A stretch of 64,000 nt of DNA from SFFI01 sp964398655 (GCA_964398655.1 CAYNNG010000006.1:4252-68251); one strand, 5' to 3'; shown: positions 52,194 to 61,551, counted from the first letter of the stretch. Numbers and translations: made by a program. The notes: generated by a model from the sequence alone, not told the origin.

Positions 52194-52451
52194 CTAGGCC
52201 AGGTTCTGGGGCTGGTCGACGATCAGGTAATCAATGTCCTTGAGGAAGGCCTGAACCTGGTCTTGGTCTTCTGCCATGACCCGAACTTCGACCGGCTGCC
52301 TTAAGTCGAAAGAAAAAATCCCCATGATGGACTTGCCATCTACTACATAGCGTCCGGAGGAAAGGTCGATTTCGAAGGGATAACGGGAAGAAATTTGGAC
52401 AAATCTCTTGACCTTATCTACGGTGTCTAACAAGATGTGAAAAACAATCAT
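52194..52451 (-). CDS. HPr-like protein without the active-site histidine
   Basis: 85 residues, ATG after GAGGAGGATAAT. The middle (YVVDGKSIMGIFSFDLRQPV) matches the HPr regulatory-serine region (KSIMGxxSL), and VRVMAEDQDQVQAFLKDI fits the last strand and helix. The N-terminal active-site loop GLHARPA is absent: here the segment is LLDTVDKVKRFVQISSRYPF with no His at the expected place. It cannot be the phosphocarrier of a PTS in the normal way; a Crh-like regulatory or degenerate role is possible. It is divergent from mtaB. Confidence 0.8.
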   Translation of the reverse strand: MIVFHILLDTVDKVKRFVQISSRYPFEIDLSSGRYVVDGKSIMGIFSFDLRQPVEVRVMAEDQDQVQAFLKDIDYLIVDQPQNLA

Positions 52452-52488
52452 ATTATCCTCCTCACTTAACTAGAGTATTGTAACAGAT

Positions 52489-53895
52489 ATGAACAGTAAA
52501 ACTAATCCTAACTACCAGTTTACCTATTGCCTGCACAGCTTTGGCTGCAAGTCCAACGCCTATGAGTCGGAAGCCGTGGGCCAGTTTTATGCTGACCAGG
52601 GCGGCCAGGAGGTGGTGGACAACCAGCAGGCCGACCTTATTGTCTTTAATACCTGCACTGTCACGGCAGAGGCAGGCCGCAAAGCCAGGCAGGCCCTGCG
52701 CCGAGCCCGCAAGGAGGCTCCCGAGGCCAGCTTGGTCGTCATGGGCTGCTATAGCCAGCTGGAGGAAGCGGAAGGCCTGGCGGACTTCTGGGGCGGGACG
52801 GACGGCCGTCTGGCCCTGGCCCAGGAGGCCCTAGCGGCCTGGCGGGCCAAGCAGGACCCCAGCAATTTTGCCCAGGCCCCCACTGGCCCCCAGAGATCTA
52901 CGTCCTACGAAGACCTGGGCCAGGTCCGCCGGCAAAAGGAAACCCGGGCCCAGATTAAAATTGCCGACGGCTGTAACCAGCACTGCACCTACTGCGCGAT
53001 CCGCCTAGCCCGCGGCCCCCTGCGCAGCCGAGACCGGGAGGCTATCTTGGCGGAGGCCCGCCAGCTGGTAGAGGCTGGGCACCGGGAACTGGTCCTCACC
53101 GCGACCAATATCACAGCCTTTGAGGCGGACAAGGGTCGGAACAGCCTGGCCCTGGCAGAGCTCTTGACGGACCTCGCAGACCTGCCCGGCCTGGGCCGTC
53201 TCCGCCTGGGCTCCCTGGAACCGCAGGCCTTGACCCCAGAGCTGGTGGCCGCCCTGGGCCAAAACCCCAAGCTCTGCCCCCAGTTCCATGTCTCCCTGCA
53301 GTCCGGCAGCGACAAGGTCTTAAAACTCATGGGCCGGGGCCACACCCAAGCTGACTACCGGGCCATGGTAGAGGCCCTCCGCCAGCACTTCCCCGATCCC
53401 GCGATCACCACGGACCTCATGGTGGGCTTTCCCGGGGAAGAAGAGGAAGACTTCCAGGCCAGCTATGACTTTGCCCAGGAGATGGCCTTCGCCCGCATAC
53501 ATATTTTCCGCTACTCTGCCAGGCCTAACACGCCAGCTGCCCGCCTGCCCCAGGTAGACGAGCCTGTAAAGAAGGACCGGGCTGAACGCCTAGAAGATCT
53601 GGCGCAAAAGTTGGCGGCGGCCAATGCGGCTAAATACCTGGGCAGGGAAGTGGAGGTCATCTTAGAGCAGCCGGTAGACCTCGCGGACCGGCGGGCTTAC
53701 CAAACTTTGCCAGACGTTCCGGCCTTTTCAGGCTACACCGCCCACTACCTGCCTGCCCAAGTCTATTTCTCCCCAGCGGGAGAAGGAACGCGCGGCCAAC
53801 AGGGCGGCCTGTGGCGGGCAAAAGTGGAGGCCCTGGCAGGCGAGACCTTGATCTGCAAACCCTTGAGCCTTATGTGCTCGCCCCTCCAGGCGTAA
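52489..53895 (+). CDS. mtaB: tRNA t6A37 methylthiotransferase MtaB
   Basis: 468 residues. MtaB adds a methylthio group to N6-threonylcarbamoyladenosine at position 37 of tRNA. The N-terminal UPF0004 domain has Cys in SFGCKSNAYE, FNTCTVTAEA and MGCYSQLEE (auxiliary cluster). The radical SAM core opens with IADGCNQHCTYCAIRLARG, and FHVSLQSGSDKVLKLMGRGH and DLMVGFPGE follow. A C-terminal TRAM-like part closes it (QVYFSPAGEG). No Shine-Dalgarno is seen before the ATG, and only 37 bp separate it from the divergent HPr-like start, so the mRNA leader may be very short. Confidence 0.92.
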   Translation: MNSKTNPNYQFTYCLHSFGCKSNAYESEAVGQFYADQGGQEVVDNQQADLIVFNTCTVTAEAGRKARQALRRARKEAPEASLVVMGCYSQLEEAEGLADFWGGTDGRLALAQEALAAWRAKQDPSNFAQAPTGPQRSTSYEDLGQVRRQKETRAQIKIADGCNQHCTYCAIRLARGPLRSRDREAILAEARQLVEAGHRELVLTATNITAFEADKGRNSLALAELLTDLADLPGLGRLRLGSLEPQALTPELVAALGQNPKLCPQFHVSLQSGSDKVLKLMGRGHTQADYRAMVEALRQHFPDPAITTDLMVGFPGEEEEDFQASYDFAQEMAFARIHIFRYSARPNTPAARLPQVDEPVKKDRAERLEDLAQKLAAANAAKYLGREVEVILEQPVDLADRRAYQTLPDVPAFSGYTAHYLPAQVYFSPAGEGTRGQQGGLWRAKVEALAGETLICKPLSLMCSPLQA

Positions 53896-53993
53896 AGTAT
53901 TATCATAGGGTGAGCAAAGAATTTTCAAAAACCTCGGCAGGCCTGGCCCCCAGTAGGATCCAGAAATGCTGAACTTAGAAAGTAGGTATCTGC

Positions 53994-55496
53994 ATGCCTT
54001 GTACCACCATACTCGTAGGTAAACTCGCCTCTTATGACGGGTCCACCCTGGTTGCCCGCAACGAAGACTCCGGCGCTGGCGCCTATAATCCCAAGAATTT
54101 CCGGGTAGTTCAGCCCGAGGACCAGCCCCGCCACTACAAGGCTGTCCTCTCTAAACTTGAGCTGGACCTGCCTGACGATCCCCAGCGCTATACCGTTATG
54201 CCCAATGCCACCCCGGAGGAAGGTATTTGGGGTGCCTGCGGCTTTAACGACTCCAATGTCTTCATGACCGCTACAGAAACCCTGACCTCTAACGAAAGGG
54301 TCCAGGGCGCCGATCCTCTGGTTATGTATAAAAAGGCTCAAGGCCAGGAAGGTGACCCGGATTACCAGCCGGAACAAGTAGGCGGTATTGGAGAAGAGGA
54401 CATGGTTACCCTGGTCCTGCCCTACATTAAATCTGCCCGCGAGGGTGTCCTGCGCCTGGGCAGCCTGGTTGAAGAATATGGTACCTGTGAGATGAACGGG
54501 ATCGCCTTCTCGGATGTGGAAGAAATTTGGTGGCTGGAAACGGTCGGCGGCCATAACTGGATTGCCCGCCGGGTTCCCGACGAATGCTATGTGATCATGC
54601 CCAACCAGCTGGGTCTGGATTACTTTGACCTGGACGACGCCTATGGCGAACAGGTGGACTACCTCTGCTCTGAAGGTCTCCAAGACCTGATTGACGACTA
54701 TCATCTGGACTTATCCATGGACGGCACGCTTAACCCCCGGGATGCCTTCGGGTCCCACAGCGACGCAGACCATGTCTACAACACACCCCGGGCTTGGGTT
54801 TTGCAGCGTTACCTCAGCCCCAGCGCCGCCCTTTGGGATGGTCCTGACGCGGACTACCGTCCGGAATCTGACGACCTGCCCTGGTGCCTGGAACCTGACC
54901 GCCTCATCACGGTGGAGGATGTTAAGTACACCATGTCCCACCACTTCCAGGGCACTCCCTATGACCCCTATGGCAAGCACGGCGGCGAGGAGACCAAGGG
55001 TAAGTACCGTCCGATCGGCATCAACCGCAACAACTTCCTGGGCCTGGGCCAAATCCGCCCCAACCAGCCGGAAGCTATCCAGTGCCTGGAATGGCTGGCC
55101 CTGGGTTCCAACATCTTTAACGCCATGATGCCCTTCTACGCCAATGTTGATACCACGCCCGACTATCTGGCCCAAACCGACCACCTGGTGACCACCGAGA
55201 GCTTCTACTGGGTTAACCGCCTGATCGCGGCCCTGGCAGACGCCCACTATAGCGAATGCAGCAACCTGATTGAGCGTTACCAGATCAAGCTCCAGTCTAA
55301 GGGTTGGGAAATTATCCACCGCTACGACCAGGGTTATGATCCTACCTGGGACCCGGAAACCACGCGGGCTTACCTGGCCAAGGCTAATGAGGAAATTGCC
55401 GCAGAAGCCAAGAAGGCCAGCTACGAGCTCTTAGACAAGGTCCTGGTCGCGGCTTCAGATAACATGAAGTGCGCCTACAAACGCTCAGATGCCTAA
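53994..55496 (+). CDS. C69-family dipeptidase (Ntn hydrolase)
   Basis: 500 residues. The start MPCTTILVGKLASYDGSTL places Cys3 as the presumed N-terminal nucleophile after processing, followed by VARNEDSG and the EEGIWGACGFNDSNVFMTAT block. EEIWWLETVGGHNWIARRVP and NQLGLDYFDL are also typical of PepD-type dipeptidases. Length matches the longer family members. No signal peptide. The ribosome site (AAGTAGGT) is poor. It converges with ruvX. Confidence 0.9.
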   Translation: MPCTTILVGKLASYDGSTLVARNEDSGAGAYNPKNFRVVQPEDQPRHYKAVLSKLELDLPDDPQRYTVMPNATPEEGIWGACGFNDSNVFMTATETLTSNERVQGADPLVMYKKAQGQEGDPDYQPEQVGGIGEEDMVTLVLPYIKSAREGVLRLGSLVEEYGTCEMNGIAFSDVEEIWWLETVGGHNWIARRVPDECYVIMPNQLGLDYFDLDDAYGEQVDYLCSEGLQDLIDDYHLDLSMDGTLNPRDAFGSHSDADHVYNTPRAWVLQRYLSPSAALWDGPDADYRPESDDLPWCLEPDRLITVEDVKYTMSHHFQGTPYDPYGKHGGEETKGKYRPIGINRNNFLGLGQIRPNQPEAIQCLEWLALGSNIFNAMMPFYANVDTTPDYLAQTDHLVTTESFYWVNRLIAALADAHYSECSNLIERYQIKLQSKGWEIIHRYDQGYDPTWDPETTRAYLAKANEEIAAEAKKASYELLDKVLVAASDNMKCAYKRSDA

Positions 55497-55556
55497 AGCA
55501 ACAGATGCGTATAGCAATAGGTGCCTAGAGCAGCAGATGTCTAAGATAGCAGAGAT

Positions 55557-55985
55557 TTAATTTTTACTGTTGAGATAATCTTGCAGAATAATTTCGGCCG
55601 CAATCTGGTCTATGACCTTTTTGCGGTCTTTTTCTTTGACTTTGGTTTGCCGCATGATTTCTTCGGCCAGGATAGAAGTATAGCGCTCGTCCTGCCAAAT
55701 AATTTCCAGGCCGGTAGCTGCGGCGAGGTCTGCGCCAAAACGCCGGGTATCTGCTTCCCGCTCTCCCGGCTCGTCATCGGTCCGCAAGGGCAGCCCCAAG
55801 ACAATTTTTGCCACCTCGTAGGTTTGGCAGAGTTCCTGGACACGGGCAATAACCCTTTCGTCTGAGCCCTGCCGTTCAATAGTTTCCAAACGGCGGGCCA
55901 GCATACCCAGGGGGTCAGAAATGGCCACGCCCACCCGGACGGTGCCATAGTCTAAAGCTAAAATACGGGAGAAATTAGTTGCCAC
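55557..55985 (-). CDS. ruvX: Holliday junction resolvase-like protein RuvX (YqgF)
   Basis: 142 residues from GTG 55983-55985, which overlaps the end of the ireB gene. A longer upstream frame only covers ireB and is not protein-like. RNase H-like fold with ILALDYGTVRVGVAISD, KIVLGLPLRTDDEPGERE and IIWQDERYTSILAE, including the expected acidic catalytic residues. Involved in pre-16S rRNA end processing or recombination. Conserved neighbour of ireB in Bacillota. Confidence 0.93.
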   Translation of the reverse strand: MATNFSRILALDYGTVRVGVAISDPLGMLARRLETIERQGSDERVIARVQELCQTYEVAKIVLGLPLRTDDEPGEREADTRRFGADLAAATGLEIIWQDERYTSILAEEIMRQTKVKEKDRKKVIDQIAAEIILQDYLNSKN

Positions 55986-56238
55986 TATGGAGATTTTCGA
56001 TGTAGTCGTTGATGATGACTTCCAGGAGCTCATCGCGTTCCATTTGACGGATGGTGGCCCGTGCTCCCTTGTGGTTGGTGATATAGGTGGGATCGCCAGA
56101 GACAAAATAGCCCACTAGTTGGTTGATGGGGTTATAGCCCTTCTCTTCCAAGGCGGACATTACCTCTGACATTATCTCTCCGGCTTGCTTTTTGCGGTCA
56201 CCGCCTAAAACGAAGCGGGCAGTTTCACTATTTGTCAT
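55975..56238 (-). CDS. ireB: IreB family regulatory phosphoprotein (UPF0297)
   Basis: 87 residues, start after AGGGAGGCCGCT. Strong family signature: ALEEKGYNPINQLVGYFVSG, DPTYITNHKGARATI, RQMERDELLEVIINDYI. In Enterococcus IreB is a Thr-phosphorylated partner of the Ser/Thr kinase IreK that tunes cell-envelope stress. It overlaps ruvX by 11 bp. In many Bacillota alaS stands upstream of this pair; here only an AlaX-type editing gene is found, 5 kb away. Confidence 0.94.
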   Translation of the reverse strand: MTNSETARFVLGGDRKKQAGEIMSEVMSALEEKGYNPINQLVGYFVSGDPTYITNHKGARATIRQMERDELLEVIINDYIENLHSGN

Positions 56239-56420
56239 AGCGGCCTCCCTTATCTAGTTGATCTTATCAATTCTAACATAAATGCCCTGGGACTTTCAGC
56301 AGGCAGGGGGCCCAGACATTAATAGTAAGTAAGCCTATGTTATAATTTCCTCAGTTGGGAAAGCCTAGCATACCCGGCAAATAAGCTTGCAGCGCGAGAG
56401 CGCGGAGATAGGAGATTCCT

Positions 56421-56822
56421 ATGAATTTTTATATGCACCCTTTCTTTGATCACGACGACCACAAATGTGGCGACCCTCACTGTGACCATGACCATTTCGA
56501 TGATGATGACATAGAAGAATCCGACCCCATCCTGGAACTGGAAGACCCTGAAACCGGCGAAACCTTCAGCTTTTTCTTGGCTGACCAATTCGACTTTGAG
56601 GACGAAGAGTACGCCGTTCTGGTACCTGACGACGAAGATGCGGAAGAATACTTCATTGCCCGTATGGGTTTTGACGACAACGACGAAGCCTATATTGAGA
56701 CCCTGGCTGAAGACGAAATCGATAAGATCTACGATGCCTACGAGCAAATCCTCGATGAATTCTTTGACGAAGATGAGGATGGCGACGAAGCTGACGAGGA
56801 TGCTGAGGACGACGAGGACTAG
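56421..56822 (+). CDS. DUF1292 family acidic protein
   Basis: 133 residues, start after ATAGGAGATTCCT. It begins with a His/Asp-rich stretch (HPFFDHDDHKCGDPHCDHDH), possibly metal-binding. The DUF1292 core follows (PILELEDPETGETFSFFLAD, YAVLVPDDEDAEEYFIARM) and an almost wholly acidic tail (DEFFDEDEDGDEADEDAEDD). Function unknown; the family usually lies next to ireB and ruvX, as here though on the opposite strand. A second DUF1292-like gene starts 2 bp later. Confidence 0.85.
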   Translation: MNFYMHPFFDHDDHKCGDPHCDHDHFDDDDIEESDPILELEDPETGETFSFFLADQFDFEDEEYAVLVPDDEDAEEYFIARMGFDDNDEAYIETLAEDEIDKIYDAYEQILDEFFDEDEDGDEADEDAEDDED

Positions 56823-56824
56823 GC

Positions 56825-57175
56825 ATGTCAGCTGCTAAATACCCCAACCCACCCTCTGCCCAAGCAGAAGATAATGTCCTGGCCGTGATTACGGATGAGT
56901 CCAACGGCCGGGAATATTATGTTTCTGTCATTGATGTGTTTGAATTCCGCAACCGTGAGTACAGCGTAATGTATCATTACCAGCCGGACTTACGCCGCAA
57001 GGGCGAGCCCGAGATTGTCCTCATGCGGAGCTACCGGGGCGAGGATGGGTCCAGGTATTTCTGTTCTATCCGCAACCCCCAGGAATTGGAGCTGGTTTTT
57101 GAGCTCTTCTTCCAACGCTATCAGGAAGCCCAAAAGGAACTCCAACATGGACCAGTTCAACCCCGACAAGGATAA
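56825..57175 (+). CDS. Second DUF1292-like protein
   Basis: 116 residues, ATG 2 bp after the previous stop. The core NVLAVITDESNGREYYVSVI, then DVFEFRNREYSVMYHYQPD and EIVLMRSYRG, resembles DUF1292 (a short strand-rich domain) but without the acidic tail of its neighbour. The last 29 bp overlap the next gene. Probably a diverged duplicate; unknown function. Confidence 0.72.
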   Translation: MSAAKYPNPPSAQAEDNVLAVITDESNGREYYVSVIDVFEFRNREYSVMYHYQPDLRRKGEPEIVLMRSYRGEDGSRYFCSIRNPQELELVFELFFQRYQEAQKELQHGPVQPRQG

Positions 57176-58142
57176 GTATTCCCCCTCTAACGCTCAGACC
57201 TCCGAGCCTGGCTACCAGCACGACAGCCTGGCAGAAGACCTCCCGGACCCTGAAAACCGTCGTGGCTTTCGCCCGGGTAACGTCTTTCGGGCCGTGAGTT
57301 TTATTCTCCTGCACCAGCTGGTTATGGCGGTCGTCTTCATCCTCTTGACTGTCTTTTTGGTGCTGCCCAGCCTCCCGGGAAAAATGTCCGGCGGGGAGGC
57401 AGACCTCAGAGGCGGGAGCCAGTTTTGGGAGCAGATCCAAATTGAAATGATGACTGCGGACAAGACGGCTATTACCAGTATTGCCGCGGCCTGCGTGATT
57501 ATCCCCCTGACCAGCCTTTACCTGTGGAAAAGGCGTAAGGCCAACCCCTACGTGGTCATGACTCAAAAGCCTCAGAGCAAGGATTGGGCCTGGTCCCTCT
57601 GGGCCTTATTGGCGGCCCAGGGTCTGTCCATGGCCTGGCTGTATTTTCTGGACTGGGCCTCCCAGTATTCAGGCTATATCTCCTCCCGCATTGAGGTCTA
57701 CGAACAGCTCATGAGCATGATCGCGGACGAAAACGTCAATGTGGTCTTAGCCCTGCTGGCTACCTGCGTTTTGGTACCCATCATGGAGGAACTGATTTAC
57801 CGGGGTGTGGTTATGGGCGAATTGCGGCAGATCACCAAGGACGGTACCGCCATCTTTCTGCAGGCGGCCATCTTTGGCCTGATCCACGCGAACTTTATCC
57901 AATCCGTGTATGCCTTTGTGCTCGGCTTGGTTATTGGCTACATTTACTACAAGACCAAGAGCCTCCACATGTCTATCCTGTCCCACATGCTCTTTAACTT
58001 CCTGGGCGGAGGCTTGCCCATGCTAGTCGGCGAAGACTCCCAGCTGATGCAGGTCGTCTTTATCTTGGAAATCGTGGCCCTGGTCAGCTTCCTGGCCTAC
58101 CTTATCGCTCGCGCGGCTCGGCCTAAAGAAGTGGATGAATAG
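57147..58142 (+). CDS. CPBP-family intramembrane metalloprotease
   Basis: 331 residues from ATG 57147, after AAAAGGAAC, inside the end of the preceding gene. A polar N terminus of about 45 residues is followed by helices and the CPBP (Abi/CAAX) motifs: PIMEELIYRGVVMGEL (EExxxR), FGLIHANFIQSVYAFVLG (second metal-binding His region) and HMSILSHMLFNF (third). Likely a membrane protease acting in peptide maturation or envelope processes. It is followed 22 bp later by the large surface protein, so the two may form a unit. Confidence 0.92.
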   Translation: MDQFNPDKDKYSPSNAQTSEPGYQHDSLAEDLPDPENRRGFRPGNVFRAVSFILLHQLVMAVVFILLTVFLVLPSLPGKMSGGEADLRGGSQFWEQIQIEMMTADKTAITSIAAACVIIPLTSLYLWKRRKANPYVVMTQKPQSKDWAWSLWALLAAQGLSMAWLYFLDWASQYSGYISSRIEVYEQLMSMIADENVNVVLALLATCVLVPIMEELIYRGVVMGELRQITKDGTAIFLQAAIFGLIHANFIQSVYAFVLGLVIGYIYYKTKSLHMSILSHMLFNFLGGGLPMLVGEDSQLMQVVFILEIVALVSFLAYLIARAARPKEVDE

Positions 58143-58164
58143 GGACGGGCGTGACCTTTAGTCT

Positions 58165-61100
58165 ATGTGGCAGCGTCTCTTCAACCGTCGTTTCAAAAAG
58201 CGCTATGTGTGGGTTTTCCTTGCCTGTCTGCTGGCGGTAACCCTGCCGGCCCTGGCCCTGGTGAGTTTTGTCACGGGCCCAGCCTCGGGCGACCGGGTGT
58301 TTGAGATTGCGCTGGCGGGCGAAGCCAGCCGCCAAGCCGTAGTGGGCAATGGCATCAACCTCGCCAGTCTGGGTGCGGACAACCTGCTTATCCATGGCGG
58401 CTTTGAACCTCTGGTTTACCGCAAGGACCTCCTGGCCGCGGGCGGAGACGCATCCACCATCTTGATTGCCTCGGGTGACCAATCTGCCTCCCAAGGGGCG
58501 GAGATCCCCTTAGACAGTTTTTTTGACGGGGCTAATTTCCGGGTCATGTCCAACCGGGGCGGCCAGCTCAGAGTTAAGCACACCGGCCAGGTTATCTCTT
58601 GCCTGCCGGAACAAATTACCGCCTTTCATAGCTATGACCTCCCCCTGGAACCCAGCCCCCAGCTCTCGTGGCAGGACTGCCTGGAACAGGAGGGCAAGCT
58701 TTTCCTGGCGGGCAGCCAGGGCTATATCCTGGCCCAGCTCCGCGGAGATCCCCAGCTCTTCCAAAGTGAGAGTCAGCAGGACTTTGTCCAACTGGCAGCC
58801 GGTCCCCAAGGCCCCCTGGCCCTAGACCGCGCAGGCAGTATTTATCTCTTGACCCCGGAGGGCCTGGAAGAGCTTTATCGACCCGCAGGCCCACAGACTC
58901 AGGTGGAAATCCTCAACCCGTCGGCTGCGGGTATCTATAGCCTTTACAACAAGGCCCCAGACCAAGGAGGCGTAGCGGGAACTTCCCACTGCCCCAGGGT
59001 TCACCCAAGCCTAGTGACGAAGACCAGCGAGGCAGGCTTTAAGAGCCTGGTCAGTCTGCCCGTGACTGAGGAAGACCAAGACCTCTACCTGGTTCTGGCC
59101 CTGGATGGCCAAGGCCAAGTCTACCTGGCTAAGCTGCCTGCGGCATATCCCGCCCCCGCTCAGGAGTCCGCAAATTCCCCGAATATCCCTAATCTGCAAC
59201 TGGATTTTCAAGCCTTGGAACTCCCGCAAGGACCCCGCACCGAGCATATCTTTCAGGACCAAGGCTACGTTTATCTTCTAACCGCGACCCCGGCGCTGTA
59301 TCGGTCAAACAATGGCCAGGACTGGTCAGAACTCCTTACGCCTAACAGTCCAGAGCGGGAAGAGCTTTATCCCCAAGACTGGCTCTGCCTCAGCAGCTGG
59401 CAGGACAAGCTCTTCTTAGCCGGCCGGGAGGGCCAGGCCCTGTTTTGGGACCCTCTGGCGGCGATTAAGCTGACCTTCGACCCCCGGCAGATCGTGCCAG
59501 CAGGCCCTTTGCCAGATTTTGTCGATTGCCTGATTATTTCCGACCAGCACCTGCTCCTGGTAGATGACCAGGGCCAGCTCTATGAAAGCGTGGACGCGGG
59601 GGAGAGCTGGCAGGTCCGCAAGTCTGGCGTCACAGGGATTTTCCTGAGCACAGACGCCAACCTCATTCTTTCCCAGGACCAGGGCCTCTTGTCCTCGGCC
59701 ATCCTGGGTGTGCAAATTATTACAGATCCCCCCTTAGAGGAGGGGAACTACCTGGCGGGAGACCTGGTGCGTTTAGAGCAGCAGTCCCCCTTGCCCTGGG
59801 CCCGTATCCGCCAGCATGAGCTGGAGGCCAGGTCTAGCCAAGAACCCAAGCTTAGCCCCCAGGAGACGGTGCCGGGCGACTGGTACCGGTCACCCAACGC
59901 GGAGGTCCAGCCTGTTTTAGACCAGGTGCCTCCTTTGGGCGGCCAGGCCAGCCTGGCTATTTCTCCCAGCCCGGAGGCGGCTAGTTCGGCGGCGTCAGAT
60001 TCAGGTCTGGAATTGGATCCCGCTGACCTGTCGGCGGGCAACCCCCTCAAGCGTCAGCTGGTGGGTATCTACTCCGGCAGCTTTTTGCCGGATACCGGCA
60101 AGTTCAAGGCCCAAGACCTCCGCATCAGCCAGCCTCTGACCGCAGAGTCCCTGGGCCTCATGCAAGGTAATTCGGCCTTTGAACTCAGCTTCTGGGCCAA
60201 GGCGGACAGCCCAGAGGCATATGTGGAGGTGGACCTGACCGGGCCCAATATGCCCTCAGATCCCGTGCGCCGCTACCTCACGACCGACTGGTCTCAGTAT
60301 TCTGTCTTGTTTATTATTCCCTGGTCCGTGGCGGAGAACTCTGACCTGCGCCTGAATTTTGACTTTGCCCAGGCGGATAATTTTTACCTGGATTCGGTCA
60401 GGCTGGTTAAGGCCGACCGCAACACCCCCTACCAAGAAGACTTGCAGCGTTTGGCCGAGCTCCAGCCCACCATCCTCCGCCTTTCCTACCTGCCCCTGGG
60501 CCAGTCCGGCTTGCCCTCGGAATACTATTTTGCCCAAGAAGGCCAGTACCTCTTCACGGATGAGGCGGGTCTTGTCCCCGTCTACGCCGGCACCCTGCGC
60601 CAGGCCCTCCAGGTGACAGAAGAAGCCCATGCCAGCCCCTGGCTCTGCATCTCCTCCAGCATTGAAGAGTCGGAGCTCCGCCACCTCATGCAGTATCTCT
60701 TTGGCTCCCGCCAATCCGACTACGGCCTGCGGCGCCTGCAGGATGGGTCGATCTCCCGCTGGAACGAAGTTTTTGACACGATTTATTTAGAATTTACGGA
60801 GGATGAACTCAGTAGCTACAACAGCGACCGGGAACGGTCTGCCTTCGTGGATTGGGCGATTGAGCTGATTAGCTCTACGCCCGAGTATGGCCTGGTCAGC
60901 CATCAGCTGGTCTTTGTAGATGGGATGAACTACCAGGAGGGGAGCCTCCTCTCCTCCGCCGACGCGCACTCCGCAGATTACGGACAGGTTGTACCGGTAT
61001 ATAACCGGGAGGAGCTCAGCTCTGTAAGCGAGGGCCGGCTGACGAGTTTCCTGCGTGACCCCCTGCGCCTGGGTGCCAGCCGCCCAGACCTCTACCGCAG

Positions 61101-61551
61101 CGTGGCCCGGGGGGAGAGCCAGCGCCTGGCTGATTACCTGGCTCAAACCCTGCAGGGCTTAGGCCGGGACGCCATTATGGCCCTGCCCAATATGTCCCGG
61201 GATGCCAGCGGCCTGCCACCGGAGATTTTGACCGCACTGACCCAGGCCAGCCAAGGCCTGGCTGGCCACACCCCCTACGAGGTCAAGATTACGGGCTATG
61301 AAGAAGATGAGCCCCAGTCTCTGGTGGTCCTGGCCTTTGCCGACCGCAAGGAGACCCGGGTTTTTGTGCTCAATTTGGGCCAGGAGGTGGAGCTCTTCCG
61401 CCTGCGGGACGCCGTGCCAGAACGTTCGGAGATTTGGGAATACGATTGGGACGGCAAGCTCCTAGCCCAGCAGACTACGGGCTGGCGACAAAAGACCTAC
61501 AACATCCTGCCGGGCGCCGTCTTGGTCATGTCCACGCCTGCCCAGCCCTAG
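58165..61551 (+). CDS. Large membrane-anchored protein with Asp-box propeller-like and carbohydrate-binding-like regions
   Basis: 1128 residues; function not known. An N-terminal signal anchor (YVWVFLACLLAVTLPALALV, about residues 14-33) is followed by 450 residues of strand-rich repeats. These include two Asp-box-like turns: RSNNGQDW (about 380) and SVDAGESW (about 475), as in BNR/sialidase or Ycf48-like propellers. A Pro/Ser/Glu linker spans about 560-620. A jelly-roll-like module runs about 665-750 (SAFELSFWAKAD, WSQYSVLFIIPW, NFYLDSVRLVK), like the carbohydrate-binding part of GH51-type glycosidases. It is followed by a region resembling a glycosidase barrel (PTILRLSYLPLG, DTIYLEFTEDE), but the usual NE catalytic pair is not there. 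No C-terminal anchor. It follows the CPBP protease closely. Confidence 0.65.
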   Translation: MWQRLFNRRFKKRYVWVFLACLLAVTLPALALVSFVTGPASGDRVFEIALAGEASRQAVVGNGINLASLGADNLLIHGGFEPLVYRKDLLAAGGDASTILIASGDQSASQGAEIPLDSFFDGANFRVMSNRGGQLRVKHTGQVISCLPEQITAFHSYDLPLEPSPQLSWQDCLEQEGKLFLAGSQGYILAQLRGDPQLFQSESQQDFVQLAAGPQGPLALDRAGSIYLLTPEGLEELYRPAGPQTQVEILNPSAAGIYSLYNKAPDQGGVAGTSHCPRVHPSLVTKTSEAGFKSLVSLPVTEEDQDLYLVLALDGQGQVYLAKLPAAYPAPAQESANSPNIPNLQLDFQALELPQGPRTEHIFQDQGYVYLLTATPALYRSNNGQDWSELLTPNSPEREELYPQDWLCLSSWQDKLFLAGREGQALFWDPLAAIKLTFDPRQIVPAGPLPDFVDCLIISDQHLLLVDDQGQLYESVDAGESWQVRKSGVTGIFLSTDANLILSQDQGLLSSAILGVQIITDPPLEEGNYLAGDLVRLEQQSPLPWARIRQHELEARSSQEPKLSPQETVPGDWYRSPNAEVQPVLDQVPPLGGQASLAISPSPEAASSAASDSGLELDPADLSAGNPLKRQLVGIYSGSFLPDTGKFKAQDLRISQPLTAESLGLMQGNSAFELSFWAKADSPEAYVEVDLTGPNMPSDPVRRYLTTDWSQYSVLFIIPWSVAENSDLRLNFDFAQADNFYLDSVRLVKADRNTPYQEDLQRLAELQPTILRLSYLPLGQSGLPSEYYFAQEGQYLFTDEAGLVPVYAGTLRQALQVTEEAHASPWLCISSSIEESELRHLMQYLFGSRQSDYGLRRLQDGSISRWNEVFDTIYLEFTEDELSSYNSDRERSAFVDWAIELISSTPEYGLVSHQLVFVDGMNYQEGSLLSSADAHSADYGQVVPVYNREELSSVSEGRLTSFLRDPLRLGASRPDLYRSVARGESQRLADYLAQTLQGLGRDAIMALPNMSRDASGLPPEILTALTQASQGLAGHTPYEVKITGYEEDEPQSLVVLAFADRKETRVFVLNLGQEVELFRLRDAVPERSEIWEYDWDGKLLAQQTTGWRQKTYNILPGAVLVMSTPAQP

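Noticed and set aside
55986..56105. N-terminal extension of RuvX
   Set aside because: The extra residues only overlap the ireB gene, are Ser-rich and unlike any RuvX start; GTG at 55985 gives the normal length.
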